From assembly GCA_017517815.1 (NCBI GenBank), contig JAFWYA010000045.1:1-50519 (forward strand): a stretch of DNA of 50,519 bases, given 5' to 3'. Position numbers and translations under genes: made by a program. Position 1 is the stretch's first letter. The number at the start of each line of letters is the position of its first letter. The notes below the pieces were generated by a model, which saw nothing but the letters and a program-made list of their open reading frames with translations, ran no database searches and was not told the DNA's origin. Shown piece by piece: positions 27,545 to 36,007 of the stretch. Source of the stretch: Clostridia bacterium. GTDB taxonomy: Bacteria; Bacillota_A; Clostridia; Christensenellales; Aristaeellaceae.

Positions 27545-27630
27545 GACAACAGCATTTTACCATAGGCGTTTGGGTGAGAACGCCTTTTTAAGTGGGTAAA
27601 TACAGTTGAAATAGTAGATCTATTCAAATC
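27545..27630 (-). pseudogene. Possible IS3-family transposase tail relic, with a plus-strand hairpin terminator
   Basis: Reading the minus strand, a short frame encodes IYYFN followed by PLKKAFSPKRLW and a stop, resembling the end of IS3-family OrfB proteins. The 15-bp word GTTGAAATAGTAGAT here is identical to one in the transposase fragment at the window end. Stops lie directly upstream, so only a relic remains. Within it, AGGCGTT (27564-27570)/AACGCCT (27579-27585) plus TTTTT forms a plus-strand terminator. Confidence 0.3.
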
Positions 27631-27711
27631 ACACGTTGTTGGAGAATCAACTGATAACCCGACATTATTTCAGAGAAAAGTGTGCAGGCGTTGAAGCATT
27701 CCGTTACCGGG

Positions 27712-29148
27712 TTAGACTTCATCCGCCCAGCTGCACAAAGCCAGCGCGTCGGCAATGTTTTTTTCATACGCTTCGCGGCCATATTTATCCACTTCGCCCT
27801 TATCCTTGGGGCCGTGTGTCAGGCAGCCTGCGCCGCCGATGCAGCCGCCCGTACAGGCCATGCCTTCGATGAAGTTCTCCTTGAGCAGATTCTTCTGCTT
27901 TTTGAGCAGCGCCACACGGCACTCCTCAATGCCGTCACACACAACAGGATTGGCGATAAAATCGATCTGCTGCTCCTTTAATGCCTGAGCTACAGAATCA
28001 CTCAGTCCGCCGGAACGGGCAAAGATTCTTCCGAAATAGCTGGCATTATCCAGCACACCCACTTCCAGCGACTTCAGATCCAGATCACGGCTGTCGATCC
28101 ATGCCTGCAGCTCCTCAAAGGTGAGCACACAATCGACGTGTTCCTTCACGCGGTCGCGCTGCGCCTCGCCTTTTTTGGCCACGCACGGGCCGATGAAGAT
28201 GACCTTCGCGGTGGGATCGGTCTTTTTGATGTAGCGGCCAAGCTCCGCCATGGGCGAGTAGTTATGGCTGATATGTTCCTTGAGTGTGGGGAAGCTCTTT
28301 TCAATATAGGAGACAAACGCCGGGCAGCAACTGGAGGTAAGGAAGCCCTTTTCAGCCAGCTCCCTGGCCTCTTTGTAGGCAACCATATCAGCGCCAAGCG
28401 CTGCTTCAACCACGGTAAAGAACCCCAGATGTTTCAGTGCTGTAATGACCTGCCCAACCTTCACGTGCACAAACTGACTGGAGATGGAAGGGGCAACCAC
28501 AGCATATACGCGGTATTTCTTGTTGTTCTCACTTTCGCGGATGATGCGCAGCGCATCCAGCAGGAAGCTTTTGTCCTGAATAGCACCAAAGGGACACTGA
28601 TATACGCAGGCACCGCAGGCGATGCACTTGTCGTCATCAATGTGCGCCACATGGTTTTCGCCCTGCGAGATGGCCTTCACCTTGCATGCGCGCTCACAGG
28701 GACGCACATGGTTTTGAATGGCGCTGTAGGGGCAGACACCTGCACATTTGCCGCAGTTGATGCACTTGTCGGGATTGATGGTTGCGTGATGATTTTCGTC
28801 AAATGTAATGGCTCCGCGGGGGCAGACGCTGGCACAGCGATGCGCAATGCAGCCGCGGCAGTCGGGCCCTACGCGATAGCCGCTGACTGGGCATTCGTCG
28901 CAGGCGATGCCGATAACCTCAACAATGTTGGGATTTTGCCTGTCGCCGCCCATGGCCATCTTCACACGTTCGGCCACAATGGCGCGCTCCTTGTAGATGC
29001 AGCAGCGCAGTTCGCTCCTGGGACCTGGCGAGATCAGCTTGGGAATGTCCAGATAGCAGTCCTGCAGACGGCCTTCATAGTCATGTCGGGCGACCTCGCG
29101 CAGTACCTTGTATTTCAGTTTCTGTACATAGGTATCAAACAGTTGCAT
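27712..29148 (-). CDS. Monomeric [FeFe] hydrogenase (group B-like)
   Basis: The 478-residue protein has an N-terminal extension with CDECPVSGYRVGPDCRGC (about 83-100), two [4Fe-4S] ferredoxin clusters (CINCGKCAGVCP near 129 and CIACGACVYQCP near 175) and the H-cluster domain. The H-cluster motifs are TSSCCPAF (271-278), GPCVAKKGE (320-328) and, near 443-456, EGMACTGGCIGGAG. Length and N-terminal clusters fit the group B monomeric hydrogenases of Clostridia, which probably couple ferredoxin and H2. It is the last gene of the adhE-hydS operon. The start at 29148 follows AGGAGGAACTGT. Whether it evolves or consumes H2 in vivo is not known from sequence; the maturases HydEFG are not in the window. 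Confidence 0.9.
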   Translation of the reverse strand: MQLFDTYVQKLKYKVLREVARHDYEGRLQDCYLDIPKLISPGPRSELRCCIYKERAIVAERVKMAMGGDRQNPNIVEVIGIACDECPVSGYRVGPDCRGCIAHRCASVCPRGAITFDENHHATINPDKCINCGKCAGVCPYSAIQNHVRPCERACKVKAISQGENHVAHIDDDKCIACGACVYQCPFGAIQDKSFLLDALRIIRESENNKKYRVYAVVAPSISSQFVHVKVGQVITALKHLGFFTVVEAALGADMVAYKEARELAEKGFLTSSCCPAFVSYIEKSFPTLKEHISHNYSPMAELGRYIKKTDPTAKVIFIGPCVAKKGEAQRDRVKEHVDCVLTFEELQAWIDSRDLDLKSLEVGVLDNASYFGRIFARSGGLSDSVAQALKEQQIDFIANPVVCDGIEECRVALLKKQKNLLKENFIEGMACTGGCIGGAGCLTHGPKDKGEVDKYGREAYEKNIADALALCSWADEV

Positions 29149-29167
29149 ACAGTTCCTCCTGTTTGGA

Positions 29168-30340
29168 TCAGAAGTAGGAAAGGCGGATGTGCTTGCCCAT
29201 CTTTGTCAGACAGTCGGCCAGATTGGTGATCAGCTGCTGCTTGATGGCAAAGTTGATGGGCAGGTTGGGATTCTGGTGCGCCGGGTTGATAGCACGGCCT
29301 ACGAAGAAGTTCACGTCTGTAGCATTTTCAAACAATTCTCTCGCAATCAGGCTGGCACCGTCCTTCTGGGTGATCCAGATGTGCGCCAGCTTTGCCTGAT
29401 CGATAAAATCCTCGGCATAGACAAGTACCTTGGCCAGCGTGATCACGCCCTCGGTGGTCAAATCGACCCCCTTGATGCGGCTGATAGGCGGTACCTCGGG
29501 ATCGGGATAATCCAGTTCTGCAATGATCGGCTCGTGCAGGTAACGGGAAACCACGTTGCTGGTGGTGCCGCCGCAGACGATTTTGGTGCCGTTCTTTCCA
29601 AAGAACAGGTTCATCATCCTGACATCATCTTCTTTGTTTTCCGGTGGACCAACCACGAGGTTGACCGTGTGACGGTTCCGCACGCGCGCTACGGCGATGG
29701 TCGTATCATCGCCCGGCTTTCCGCCGTAAAGACGGTCACATTCGTCAATGATCAGGCTGGCAGTGGATTTGGCGCTGTTTTCGGGCAGATAGTTGGCCAT
29801 GGCGTACTCCGCAATGGAATCGCGAGTCCAGCCAAAATTCATGGTCATGCCCACGCCTGCCCATTCCGCACCGTCGCTCATGGCGATAAACAGGTCGTCC
29901 ACTTCGATGGGGAATACGCTTTCCCAGATGGTTTTGCCGCCGATGACGCGGGTGGTGCGGGGATAGTTGAATACCTCGCCTTTGCGCAGCACGATGGTAG
30001 CGGGATTGTCAAACTGGATAATGTGCGCGGTTTCGTTGTTTTTGATCTGCAGAATGGTGAAGGTGGAATATGCCACCTGACGCACGCTGCACACCGGAAG
30101 CGTATTGGCGATCGTCGCAACGCACTCCTCCAGCGGAATGCCGCCGGAGATCATGGTGCAGAGAATCTTGGATGTGAGCGTGGAGAGAATATTGGCTTTT
30201 ACGCCGCTGCCAAGGCCGTCCGCCAGAACCAGGGTCAGGTCTTCATCGCCGCCTCCGAAAACCTCCACCTTGTCGCCGCAAAGGGTTTCGCCCACATGGT
30301 TCAGGCTGATCCAGCCGGTTTCAATCCAAAGATCATTCAT
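29168..30340 (-). CDS. SpoIIE/PP2C-type serine phosphatase linked to the sensory hydrogenase
   Basis: 390 residues. The PP2C core contains LVLADGLGSGVKANILS (about 36-52), FIAMSDGAEWAGVG and GKPGDDTTIAVARV (near 212), giving the metal-binding Asp residues of SpoIIE-type phosphatases. The C-terminal 150 residues (after about 225) form an additional domain, beginning with PPENKEDDVRMMNLFFG, that I cannot name. The start overlaps the HydS stop by 8 nt, so the two are translationally coupled. In PAS-containing group C hydrogenase clusters such a phosphatase is a known neighbour and is thought to transmit the signal; the substrate is unknown. It is soluble and cytoplasmic. Confidence 0.9.
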   Translation of the reverse strand: MNDLWIETGWISLNHVGETLCGDKVEVFGGGDEDLTLVLADGLGSGVKANILSTLTSKILCTMISGGIPLEECVATIANTLPVCSVRQVAYSTFTILQIKNNETAHIIQFDNPATIVLRKGEVFNYPRTTRVIGGKTIWESVFPIEVDDLFIAMSDGAEWAGVGMTMNFGWTRDSIAEYAMANYLPENSAKSTASLIIDECDRLYGGKPGDDTTIAVARVRNRHTVNLVVGPPENKEDDVRMMNLFFGKNGTKIVCGGTTSNVVSRYLHEPIIAELDYPDPEVPPISRIKGVDLTTEGVITLAKVLVYAEDFIDQAKLAHIWITQKDGASLIARELFENATDVNFFVGRAINPAHQNPNLPINFAIKQQLITNLADCLTKMGKHIRLSYF

Positions 30341-32009
30341 GGCTCATGGCATCCTTCAGTTTGTTCAGCGCGATCTGGGTTTCGGCGGTCGTTTCACCCA
30401 GCAGCGATGCAATTTCCTGCACAATGCGCATCTGTTTGTCGATCACCTTGTTGGTGATTTCGATGGTTTGCTGCTTTAATTCAGAACCCTGCACGCGCAG
30501 CTTTTCGTGCTCGGTCACATCGCGAATCAGCGTGATGATCACGTGATACTGACGGTCGTAGAGAATGGTTTCATCCACATACAGGCCGTAATCAGCAAGG
30601 AAATGCTTGTGATTTTGCGTGTGCAGAGCGGCATTGACAATCGTCTGATAATTACGGGGATTGAGGATGCGCACCACATGCTCATGCAGAATATCGCCGG
30701 CGTCTTTGAGCTTGAACATTTTAACAGCAGAGGGGTTGATCTGCTGCACCACCAGATCCTCGTCCATTACAATGATGGCAGTAGGTGTGTTGTGGATGAT
30801 GGTATCGGAGAAGCTTTCAGCCTTTTCCTTGAGGAATGGCAGGCACATTTCAATTTTGGCCTTACCCTCCAAAATGGCGATAGCCTTGTCGCGGCAGGTA
30901 GGATAACCGCAGGAACCGCAGTTGAGCTCCTTTTCCGGACTGGTCTTGCCCATTTTGAAGAGCATGTCGCGAATGGCCTCGCTGCCAAACTGCATCTTGT
31001 GCCCGCCGTCAAACGGATACGTCGTGCGGATGTCTGGCTTTTGTTCGATTTCAAAGGCGGTTTCACCATTGCCGGCAAAGGTATCCACGCGCATAGCGCC
31101 CTTCAACCGGCGCTCGGCATGGTCGCGGATGCAGGGACCGTTGACACAGCTGCCCTCGCAGGCGCTCATTTCAATGAACACCTTGCCAAACTCGTCATTC
31201 TCAATTTCGGTGAAAACGGCACGGCAGTTGTCGATGCCATCGATGGCGATACGACGGTACCCCTTCACTTTGGCCGTGGCCTTGAGCACACCGCCGGTAG
31301 CAGGATAGAGGCGCGCCAGCGCGCCTTCGCTGGCAGGATCCACATGCTCATAGGGCAGCTCAATCCCTGCCTCGCTGAACCAGTCCGCCAGCTCGTCGAA
31401 GGTCAGCGCAACATCGGTAAAGGAGCCTTCATCGCTCTCCTTTTTCTTGGCGATACAGGGGCCGATGAACACCGTGAAGGCGTCGGGCTGCTGCTCCTTG
31501 ATAAGCTTACAGTGTGCTTCCATGGGCGTGAGCACCTTGGCAAGATAGGGCAGCATGGTGGGATAATATTTGCGGATGAGCATGTTGATGGAGGGGCAGC
31601 AACTGGAAATGAGCACATGCAGCTTGCCTTCCTCCATGATGCGGGCATATTCCTCGCTTACCAGCTGCGCGCCTATGGCGGTTTCCTGCACCTCGGCAAA
31701 ACCCAGTGCCTTGAGCGCGTTTGTGATGACTTCCAGAGACCGAATGCGGAAATTGGCAATGAAGGACGGCGCAAGGCTGCATACCACGCGCTTGCCGGAA
31801 GCAATGGCCGCCTTGACGCGCAGCACATCGTTCCTGACCTGCTTGGCCTTCTGCGGGCAGGTAACGTAGCAGCGCCCGCAAAGGATGCACTCATTGTGCA
31901 CGATTTCCGCCGTATCACGGGCAAAGGTGATGGCCTTTACGGAGCAATCGCGGATGCACTTGTAGCAGTCCGTGCAGTTGTTTTTATTCAAATTCAGTAT
32001 TTCTTGCAT
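30333..32009 (-). CDS. hydS: Sensory [FeFe] hydrogenase with PAS domain (HydS, group C)
   Basis: The ATG at 32009 lies 8 bases after AGGAGG, giving 558 residues. In order it has two N-terminal [4Fe-4S] clusters (residues 12-51), then an H-cluster domain with SSCCPSINM (135-143), GPCIAKKKE (183-191) and MSACEGSCVNGPC (281-293). Next comes a four-Cys cluster (364-389, NCGSCGYPTC plus a later Cys), and then a PAS domain (about 400-505) followed by a coiled helix. This is the group C architecture, proposed to sense H2 rather than to turn it over in bulk. The third motif lacks the usual EGMACxGGC and reads SACEGSC, consistent with altered activity. It lies between the 2Fe-2S gene and the phosphatase that probably carries the output. 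Confidence 0.9.
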   Translation of the reverse strand: MQEILNLNKNNCTDCYKCIRDCSVKAITFARDTAEIVHNECILCGRCYVTCPQKAKQVRNDVLRVKAAIASGKRVVCSLAPSFIANFRIRSLEVITNALKALGFAEVQETAIGAQLVSEEYARIMEEGKLHVLISSCCPSINMLIRKYYPTMLPYLAKVLTPMEAHCKLIKEQQPDAFTVFIGPCIAKKKESDEGSFTDVALTFDELADWFSEAGIELPYEHVDPASEGALARLYPATGGVLKATAKVKGYRRIAIDGIDNCRAVFTEIENDEFGKVFIEMSACEGSCVNGPCIRDHAERRLKGAMRVDTFAGNGETAFEIEQKPDIRTTYPFDGGHKMQFGSEAIRDMLFKMGKTSPEKELNCGSCGYPTCRDKAIAILEGKAKIEMCLPFLKEKAESFSDTIIHNTPTAIIVMDEDLVVQQINPSAVKMFKLKDAGDILHEHVVRILNPRNYQTIVNAALHTQNHKHFLADYGLYVDETILYDRQYHVIITLIRDVTEHEKLRVQGSELKQQTIEITNKVIDKQMRIVQEIASLLGETTAETQIALNKLKDAMSHE

Positions 32010-32085
32010 CAATGGATCCTCCTGAGTACACAGCGACAGGGCTGGCGCAAACGCGGCAGCCCTGCAAAGAAACGGCTAAGAAGTG

Positions 32086-32325
32086 TTACAGCCTGGGAAG
32101 AATATCCTTTTCAAAGAAGGTGCGGGTGGTTTCAGGCGTAAGGGAGAAGGCTTCGCCGTCCACGGTCACGCATACGCCGTTTTGGCAGTTACCCATGCAG
32201 AACTGACCGGCAAGTTCGATTTTGTCATCCAGCTGATTGTCTTTCACCAGGCGCTGCAGTTCCTCAACGATTTGACGGGAACCTTTCAGGTGACAGCTGG
32301 ACCCGATGCAGATGGTAATTTTCAT
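32086..32325 (-). CDS. Thioredoxin-fold [2Fe-2S] ferredoxin (NuoE C-terminal-like)
   Basis: 79 residues, MKITICIGSSCHLKG at the start. The cluster ligands fit the NuoE pattern: Cys6, Cys11, Cys43 and Cys47, with an extra Cys52. Such stand-alone proteins pass electrons to or from hydrogenases, and in HydS clusters they are regular neighbours. It lies 76 bp upstream of hydS and 27 bp after the kinase gene on the same strand. It is probably the electron partner of the sensory or catalytic hydrogenase in the cytoplasm. The ATG at 32325 follows AAGGAGAATAGAACC. Confidence 0.9.
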   Translation of the reverse strand: MKITICIGSSCHLKGSRQIVEELQRLVKDNQLDDKIELAGQFCMGNCQNGVCVTVDGEAFSLTPETTRTFFEKDILPRL

Positions 32326-32352
32326 GGTTCTATTCTCCTTCCGTAACTGTGG

Positions 32353-33102
32353 TTACTGGTAATCAACAACATTCACCCAGCTGAGCAGGAACTCCCGCTC
32401 GTTGGCGTTGCCCTTGACGGACTGGCTGGCGGCTACGATGGGCATCCATTTCTGCACATACTGTTTGGCGGTATCGCTCTTTTGGCAGAACAGTTTCAGA
32501 TACTGTTCCGCATGGTCGATCTCGCCGTTGAGCCAGAAGAGCAGATAGGTGCGTGCGGCATCGGCAGAGGCATTGCCCTGTGTGGCGTGGGACCAGTCCA
32601 AAATGTAGGGAGTGCCGTCCTCAGCGATAATGATGTTGGAAGGGTTAAAGTCGCCGTGGCATACCTTGTTATGCCTGGGCATGCTTTCCAGACGGGTATG
32701 CAGGTCGTAGCGGGTGGTGGCATCCAGCTCCGTCTGACTGATCTTGCGGTTCATCTTGTCCTTGAGCTTATTGAGCATGGGACAGGTTTTGGAGTGCATC
32801 TCCAGCTGCAGATCCACAAACATCGTTAAATATTTCTCGAAATCCTCCGGGTTTTCCTGCATCAGCTGCGCTAAGGTTTTGCCTTTAATGTATTCTGACA
32901 CAATGGCCCACTTGCCCTCTACAGTGGTCACTTCCAGAATACGGGGGATATGCAGACCGGTTTCCTCGATGCGAGCCTGATTGAGCGCCTCGTTGAGGAT
33001 ATCCGCCTTGGAATAATCTTCATTGAATACCTTGATGCATTTGCCGCCATCACGGTAGATGGTCTTCTTGTTTCGCACGGCAATGATACGTTCCATCGTC
33101 AT
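32353..33102 (-). CDS. APH/choline-kinase-family phosphotransferase in the hydrogenase operon
   Basis: 249 residues with the aminoglycoside-phosphotransferase-type kinase fold: a hinge EYIKGKTLAQL (about 70), the catalytic CHGDFNPSNIII loop (about 147) and the metal motif ILDWSHAT (about 168). The real substrate is unknown; sequence context argues against drug resistance. It lies between adhE and the 2Fe-2S gene, in an operon that also encodes a phosphatase and an H2-sensor-like protein, so it could be the kinase half of a phosphorylation switch. The start at 33102 follows GGAGGAG. Confidence 0.85.
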   Translation of the reverse strand: MTMERIIAVRNKKTIYRDGGKCIKVFNEDYSKADILNEALNQARIEETGLHIPRILEVTTVEGKWAIVSEYIKGKTLAQLMQENPEDFEKYLTMFVDLQLEMHSKTCPMLNKLKDKMNRKISQTELDATTRYDLHTRLESMPRHNKVCHGDFNPSNIIIAEDGTPYILDWSHATQGNASADAARTYLLFWLNGEIDHAEQYLKLFCQKSDTAKQYVQKWMPIVAASQSVKGNANEREFLLSWVNVVDYQ

Positions 33103-33116
33103 AACTGCACTCCTCC

Positions 33117-35813
33117 TTACTTGCGCTCTCCGTAGATGACCTTCACGGCATCCACTGCGTTCTTATCGATGATTTGTTCAAGACCCGGTCTTGCCTCTTC
33201 CTCAAAATGACGGCCGTAGTAGGCATTGAGGTACATCTGCCTGATTTCGCTCATCAGCGGATAGCGCGGGTTGGCACCGGTGCACTGATCGTCGAAGGCC
33301 TGCTCAACCATCTCATCCAAACGATCAAGGAAGTCTTTTTCGTCAATGTCGTAGTCCTTGATGGTATCCTTGATGCCCACCTTGTGCTTCAGATCATTGA
33401 TCGCCTTGATCAGACCTTCCAGCTTCTCCTCGTCGCTTGCGCCACTGATGCCCAGATAATCAGCCACTTCGGCGTAGCGGGCAAGGGTGTGGGGATGATC
33501 GTACTGGGAGAAGGTACCCATCTTGGCGGGAGCTTCGCTGGCATTGAAGCGCAGCACCTCTTCAATCATCAAAGCGTTGGCTACGCCATGCGGCAAATGA
33601 TGGAACGCGCCCAGCTTGTGCGCCATGGAGTGGCACACGCCAAGGAAGGCGTTGGCAAATGCCATACCCGCCATGGTGGCCGCGTTGGCCATCTTTTCGC
33701 GAGCCTTTACGTCATTCTGGCCGTTTTCGTAAGCAGCGGGCAGGTACTCAAAAATGATCTTGAGTGCCTTGAGGGCGAGACCGTCGGTGTAATCTGTAGC
33801 CAGCATAGCAGCGTAGGCTTCCAAAGCATGGGTCACTGCGTCAATGCCGGAAGCAGCCGTCAGTCCTTTGGGCGCGGACATGTGATAGTCGGTGTCGATG
33901 ATGGCCATGTTGGGCAGTAGCTGGTAATCTGCCAGCGGGTACTTTACGCCGCTCTTTTCATCGGTGATGACGGCGAAGGGGGTCACCTCGGAGCCGGTGC
34001 CGGCGGAGGTGGGGATGGCGATGAAGTAGGCCTTTTCACCCATCTTGGGGAAGGTGTACACACGCTTGCGAATATCAATGAAGCGCATGGCCATATCCAT
34101 GAAATCGGCTTCGGGATGCTCATAGAGTACCCACATGATCTTGGCAGCGTCCATCGCGGAGCCGCCGCCCAGGGCGATGATGGTATCCGGCTTGAAAGCG
34201 GCCATTTGGGCAGCGCCTTCCTTGGCGGAAGCCAGTGTGGGATCGGGAGCAACGTTGAAGAAGGTGCTGTGCACGATGCCCATTTCATCCAGCTTGTCGG
34301 TGATGGGCCTGGTGTAACCATGCTCGTAGAGGAAGGTGTCGGTCACGATGAACGCGCGCTTCTTGTTCATCACGTTCTTCAGTTCATCCAGCGCTACCGG
34401 CAGGCAGCCCTTCTTGATATAAACCTTTTCCGGCACACGGAACCACAGCATGTTTTCCCTTCTTTCGGCCACAGTCTTGATGTTGAGCAGGTGCTTCACG
34501 CCCACGTTGTCACTGACGGAGTTGCCGCCCCAGCTGCCGCAGCCCAGCGTGAGGGAGGGGGCAAGCTTGAAGTTATACAAATCGCCGATGCCACCGTGGG
34601 AAGCGGGGGTATTGACCAGAATGCGGCAGGTCTTCATGCGGGCTGCGAAGGCGGAGAGCTTTTCGCGCTGGGTGGTTTCGTCCAGATAAATGGAGGAGGT
34701 ATGGCCAAAGCCGCCATCGGCAATCAGCTGCTCCGCCTTGCCCAGTGCATCCTCAAAGGAAACGGCCTTGTACATGGCCAGCACAGGCGAGAGCTTTTCG
34801 TGGGCGAACTCTTCGGAAAGATCAACGCTTTCCACTTCGCCAATGAGAATTTTGGTTCCGGCGGGTACGGTGATACCGGCCAGTTCGGCAATGCGGGCGG
34901 CTTTCTGGCCAACGATTTTCGCGTTCAGACCGCCGTTGATCAAAATGGTCTTGCGCACCTTGTCTATCTCGGTGGGATTGAGGAAGTAGCATCCGCGGGC
35001 GGCAAATTCAGCCTTGACTGCGTCGTAGATTTCCTCCATGACGATCACGCTCTGCTCGGAAGCGCAGATCATGCCGTTGTCAAAGGTCTTGGAGTGGATG
35101 ATGGAGGAAACCGCCAGCAGGATATCTGCGCTGGCGTCAATGATGGCGGGCGTGTTGCCGGCTCCAACGCCCAGCGCGGGCTTGCCGCTGGAGTAGGCAG
35201 CCTTCACCATGCCGGGGCCACCGGTAGCCAGAATGATGTCTGCTTCCTTCATGACGGTGTTGGTCATCTCCAGACTGGGGACATCAATCCAGTCGATGAT
35301 TCCATCGGGTGCACCGGCTTCCACAGCCGCTTCAAGGACCAGTTTGGCAGCAGCGATGGTGGCGTTCTTGGCACGGGGATGAGGCGAAATGATAATGGCA
35401 TTGCGGGTCTTAAGGGCCAGCAGGCACTTGAAAATAGCCGTGGAAGTGGGGTTGGTGGTGGGGATGACGGCGGCGATAACACCGATGGGCTCGGCGATCT
35501 TCTGGATGCCGAACGCCTTGTCCTCTTCGATCACGCCGCAGGTCTTGGTATCCTTGTAGGCGTTATAGATATATTCAGCAGCGTAGTTGTTCTTGATGAC
35601 CTTGTCTTCTACCACGCCCATACCGGTTTCTTCAACCGCCATTTTGGCCAAAGAGATGCGGGCCTTGTTGGCTGCGGAGGCAGCGGCCAGAAAAATGCGG
35701 TCCACCTGCTCCTGTGTATAAGCAGCAAAAAGCTGCTGCGCCCTGCGGGTACGTGCGATGGCTTCCTCCAGCTTTTCTACGCTGTCCACAATTTCATAAC
35801 TCTTGCTGTTCAT
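33117..35813 (-). CDS. adhE: Bifunctional acetaldehyde-CoA/alcohol dehydrogenase AdhE
   Basis: The ATG at 35813 (898 residues) follows GAGGAGG. Residues 1-440 are the CoA-acylating aldehyde dehydrogenase, with the catalytic Cys in DNGMICASEQS. A linker follows, then an iron-dependent alcohol dehydrogenase with GGGSAMDAAKIMW and the metal ligands in HALEAY and HKLGAFHHLPHG. It reduces acetyl-CoA to ethanol, reoxidising two NADH, and is normally assembled into cytoplasmic spirosomes. It is the first gene of the operon leading to the hydrogenases, tying the two electron sinks (ethanol and H2) together. A Rex operator overlaps its promoter. Confidence 0.97.
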   Translation of the reverse strand: MNSKSYEIVDSVEKLEEAIARTRRAQQLFAAYTQEQVDRIFLAAASAANKARISLAKMAVEETGMGVVEDKVIKNNYAAEYIYNAYKDTKTCGVIEEDKAFGIQKIAEPIGVIAAVIPTTNPTSTAIFKCLLALKTRNAIIISPHPRAKNATIAAAKLVLEAAVEAGAPDGIIDWIDVPSLEMTNTVMKEADIILATGGPGMVKAAYSSGKPALGVGAGNTPAIIDASADILLAVSSIIHSKTFDNGMICASEQSVIVMEEIYDAVKAEFAARGCYFLNPTEIDKVRKTILINGGLNAKIVGQKAARIAELAGITVPAGTKILIGEVESVDLSEEFAHEKLSPVLAMYKAVSFEDALGKAEQLIADGGFGHTSSIYLDETTQREKLSAFAARMKTCRILVNTPASHGGIGDLYNFKLAPSLTLGCGSWGGNSVSDNVGVKHLLNIKTVAERRENMLWFRVPEKVYIKKGCLPVALDELKNVMNKKRAFIVTDTFLYEHGYTRPITDKLDEMGIVHSTFFNVAPDPTLASAKEGAAQMAAFKPDTIIALGGGSAMDAAKIMWVLYEHPEADFMDMAMRFIDIRKRVYTFPKMGEKAYFIAIPTSAGTGSEVTPFAVITDEKSGVKYPLADYQLLPNMAIIDTDYHMSAPKGLTAASGIDAVTHALEAYAAMLATDYTDGLALKALKIIFEYLPAAYENGQNDVKAREKMANAATMAGMAFANAFLGVCHSMAHKLGAFHHLPHGVANALMIEEVLRFNASEAPAKMGTFSQYDHPHTLARYAEVADYLGISGASDEEKLEGLIKAINDLKHKVGIKDTIKDYDIDEKDFLDRLDEMVEQAFDDQCTGANPRYPLMSEIRQMYLNAYYGRHFEEEARPGLEQIIDKNAVDAVKVIYGERK

Positions 35814-35872
35814 GTGAATCCTCCTCAAAAATCGGCTGCCCTGCGCCAGTGTTCTCAGCGCTCTTTCAAGGG

Positions 35873-35890
35873 TCGTTAAGATTTTAACAA
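35873..35890 (-). promoter_or_regulatory. Rex operator upstream of adhE
   Basis: The sequence TCGTTAAGATTTTAACAA matches the Rex consensus TTGTTAANNNNTTAACAA with a single mismatch. It lies 60 bp upstream of the adhE start and overlaps the probable -10 box, the expected place for repression by Rex when NADH is low. Rex control of adhE is well known in Clostridia. Confidence 0.8.
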
Positions 35891-35909
35891 ATAGAGCCTG
35901 ATTTGAGAA
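35881..35909 (-). promoter_or_regulatory. Probable adhE operon promoter
   Basis: On the minus strand TTCTCA (35904-35909) and TAAAAT (35881-35886) are 17 bp apart. The -10 box is inside the Rex operator. It is weak in the -35 and may need help from an activator such as the LysR protein encoded next door. Confidence 0.5.
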
Positions 35910-36007
35910 TTCTTAAAAAAGCATAGGGTATGATCATTTTTTATATAAGGAGGAAACGGATAAAAACCGCCCGGAAAAGAAAGCTTTCACAAAGGCGGAA
36001 AATGTAT

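Noticed and set aside
34116..35879. 587-codon plus-strand open frame opposite adhE
   Set aside because: Gly/Val/Asp-rich shadow of the AdhE gene, without ribosome site.
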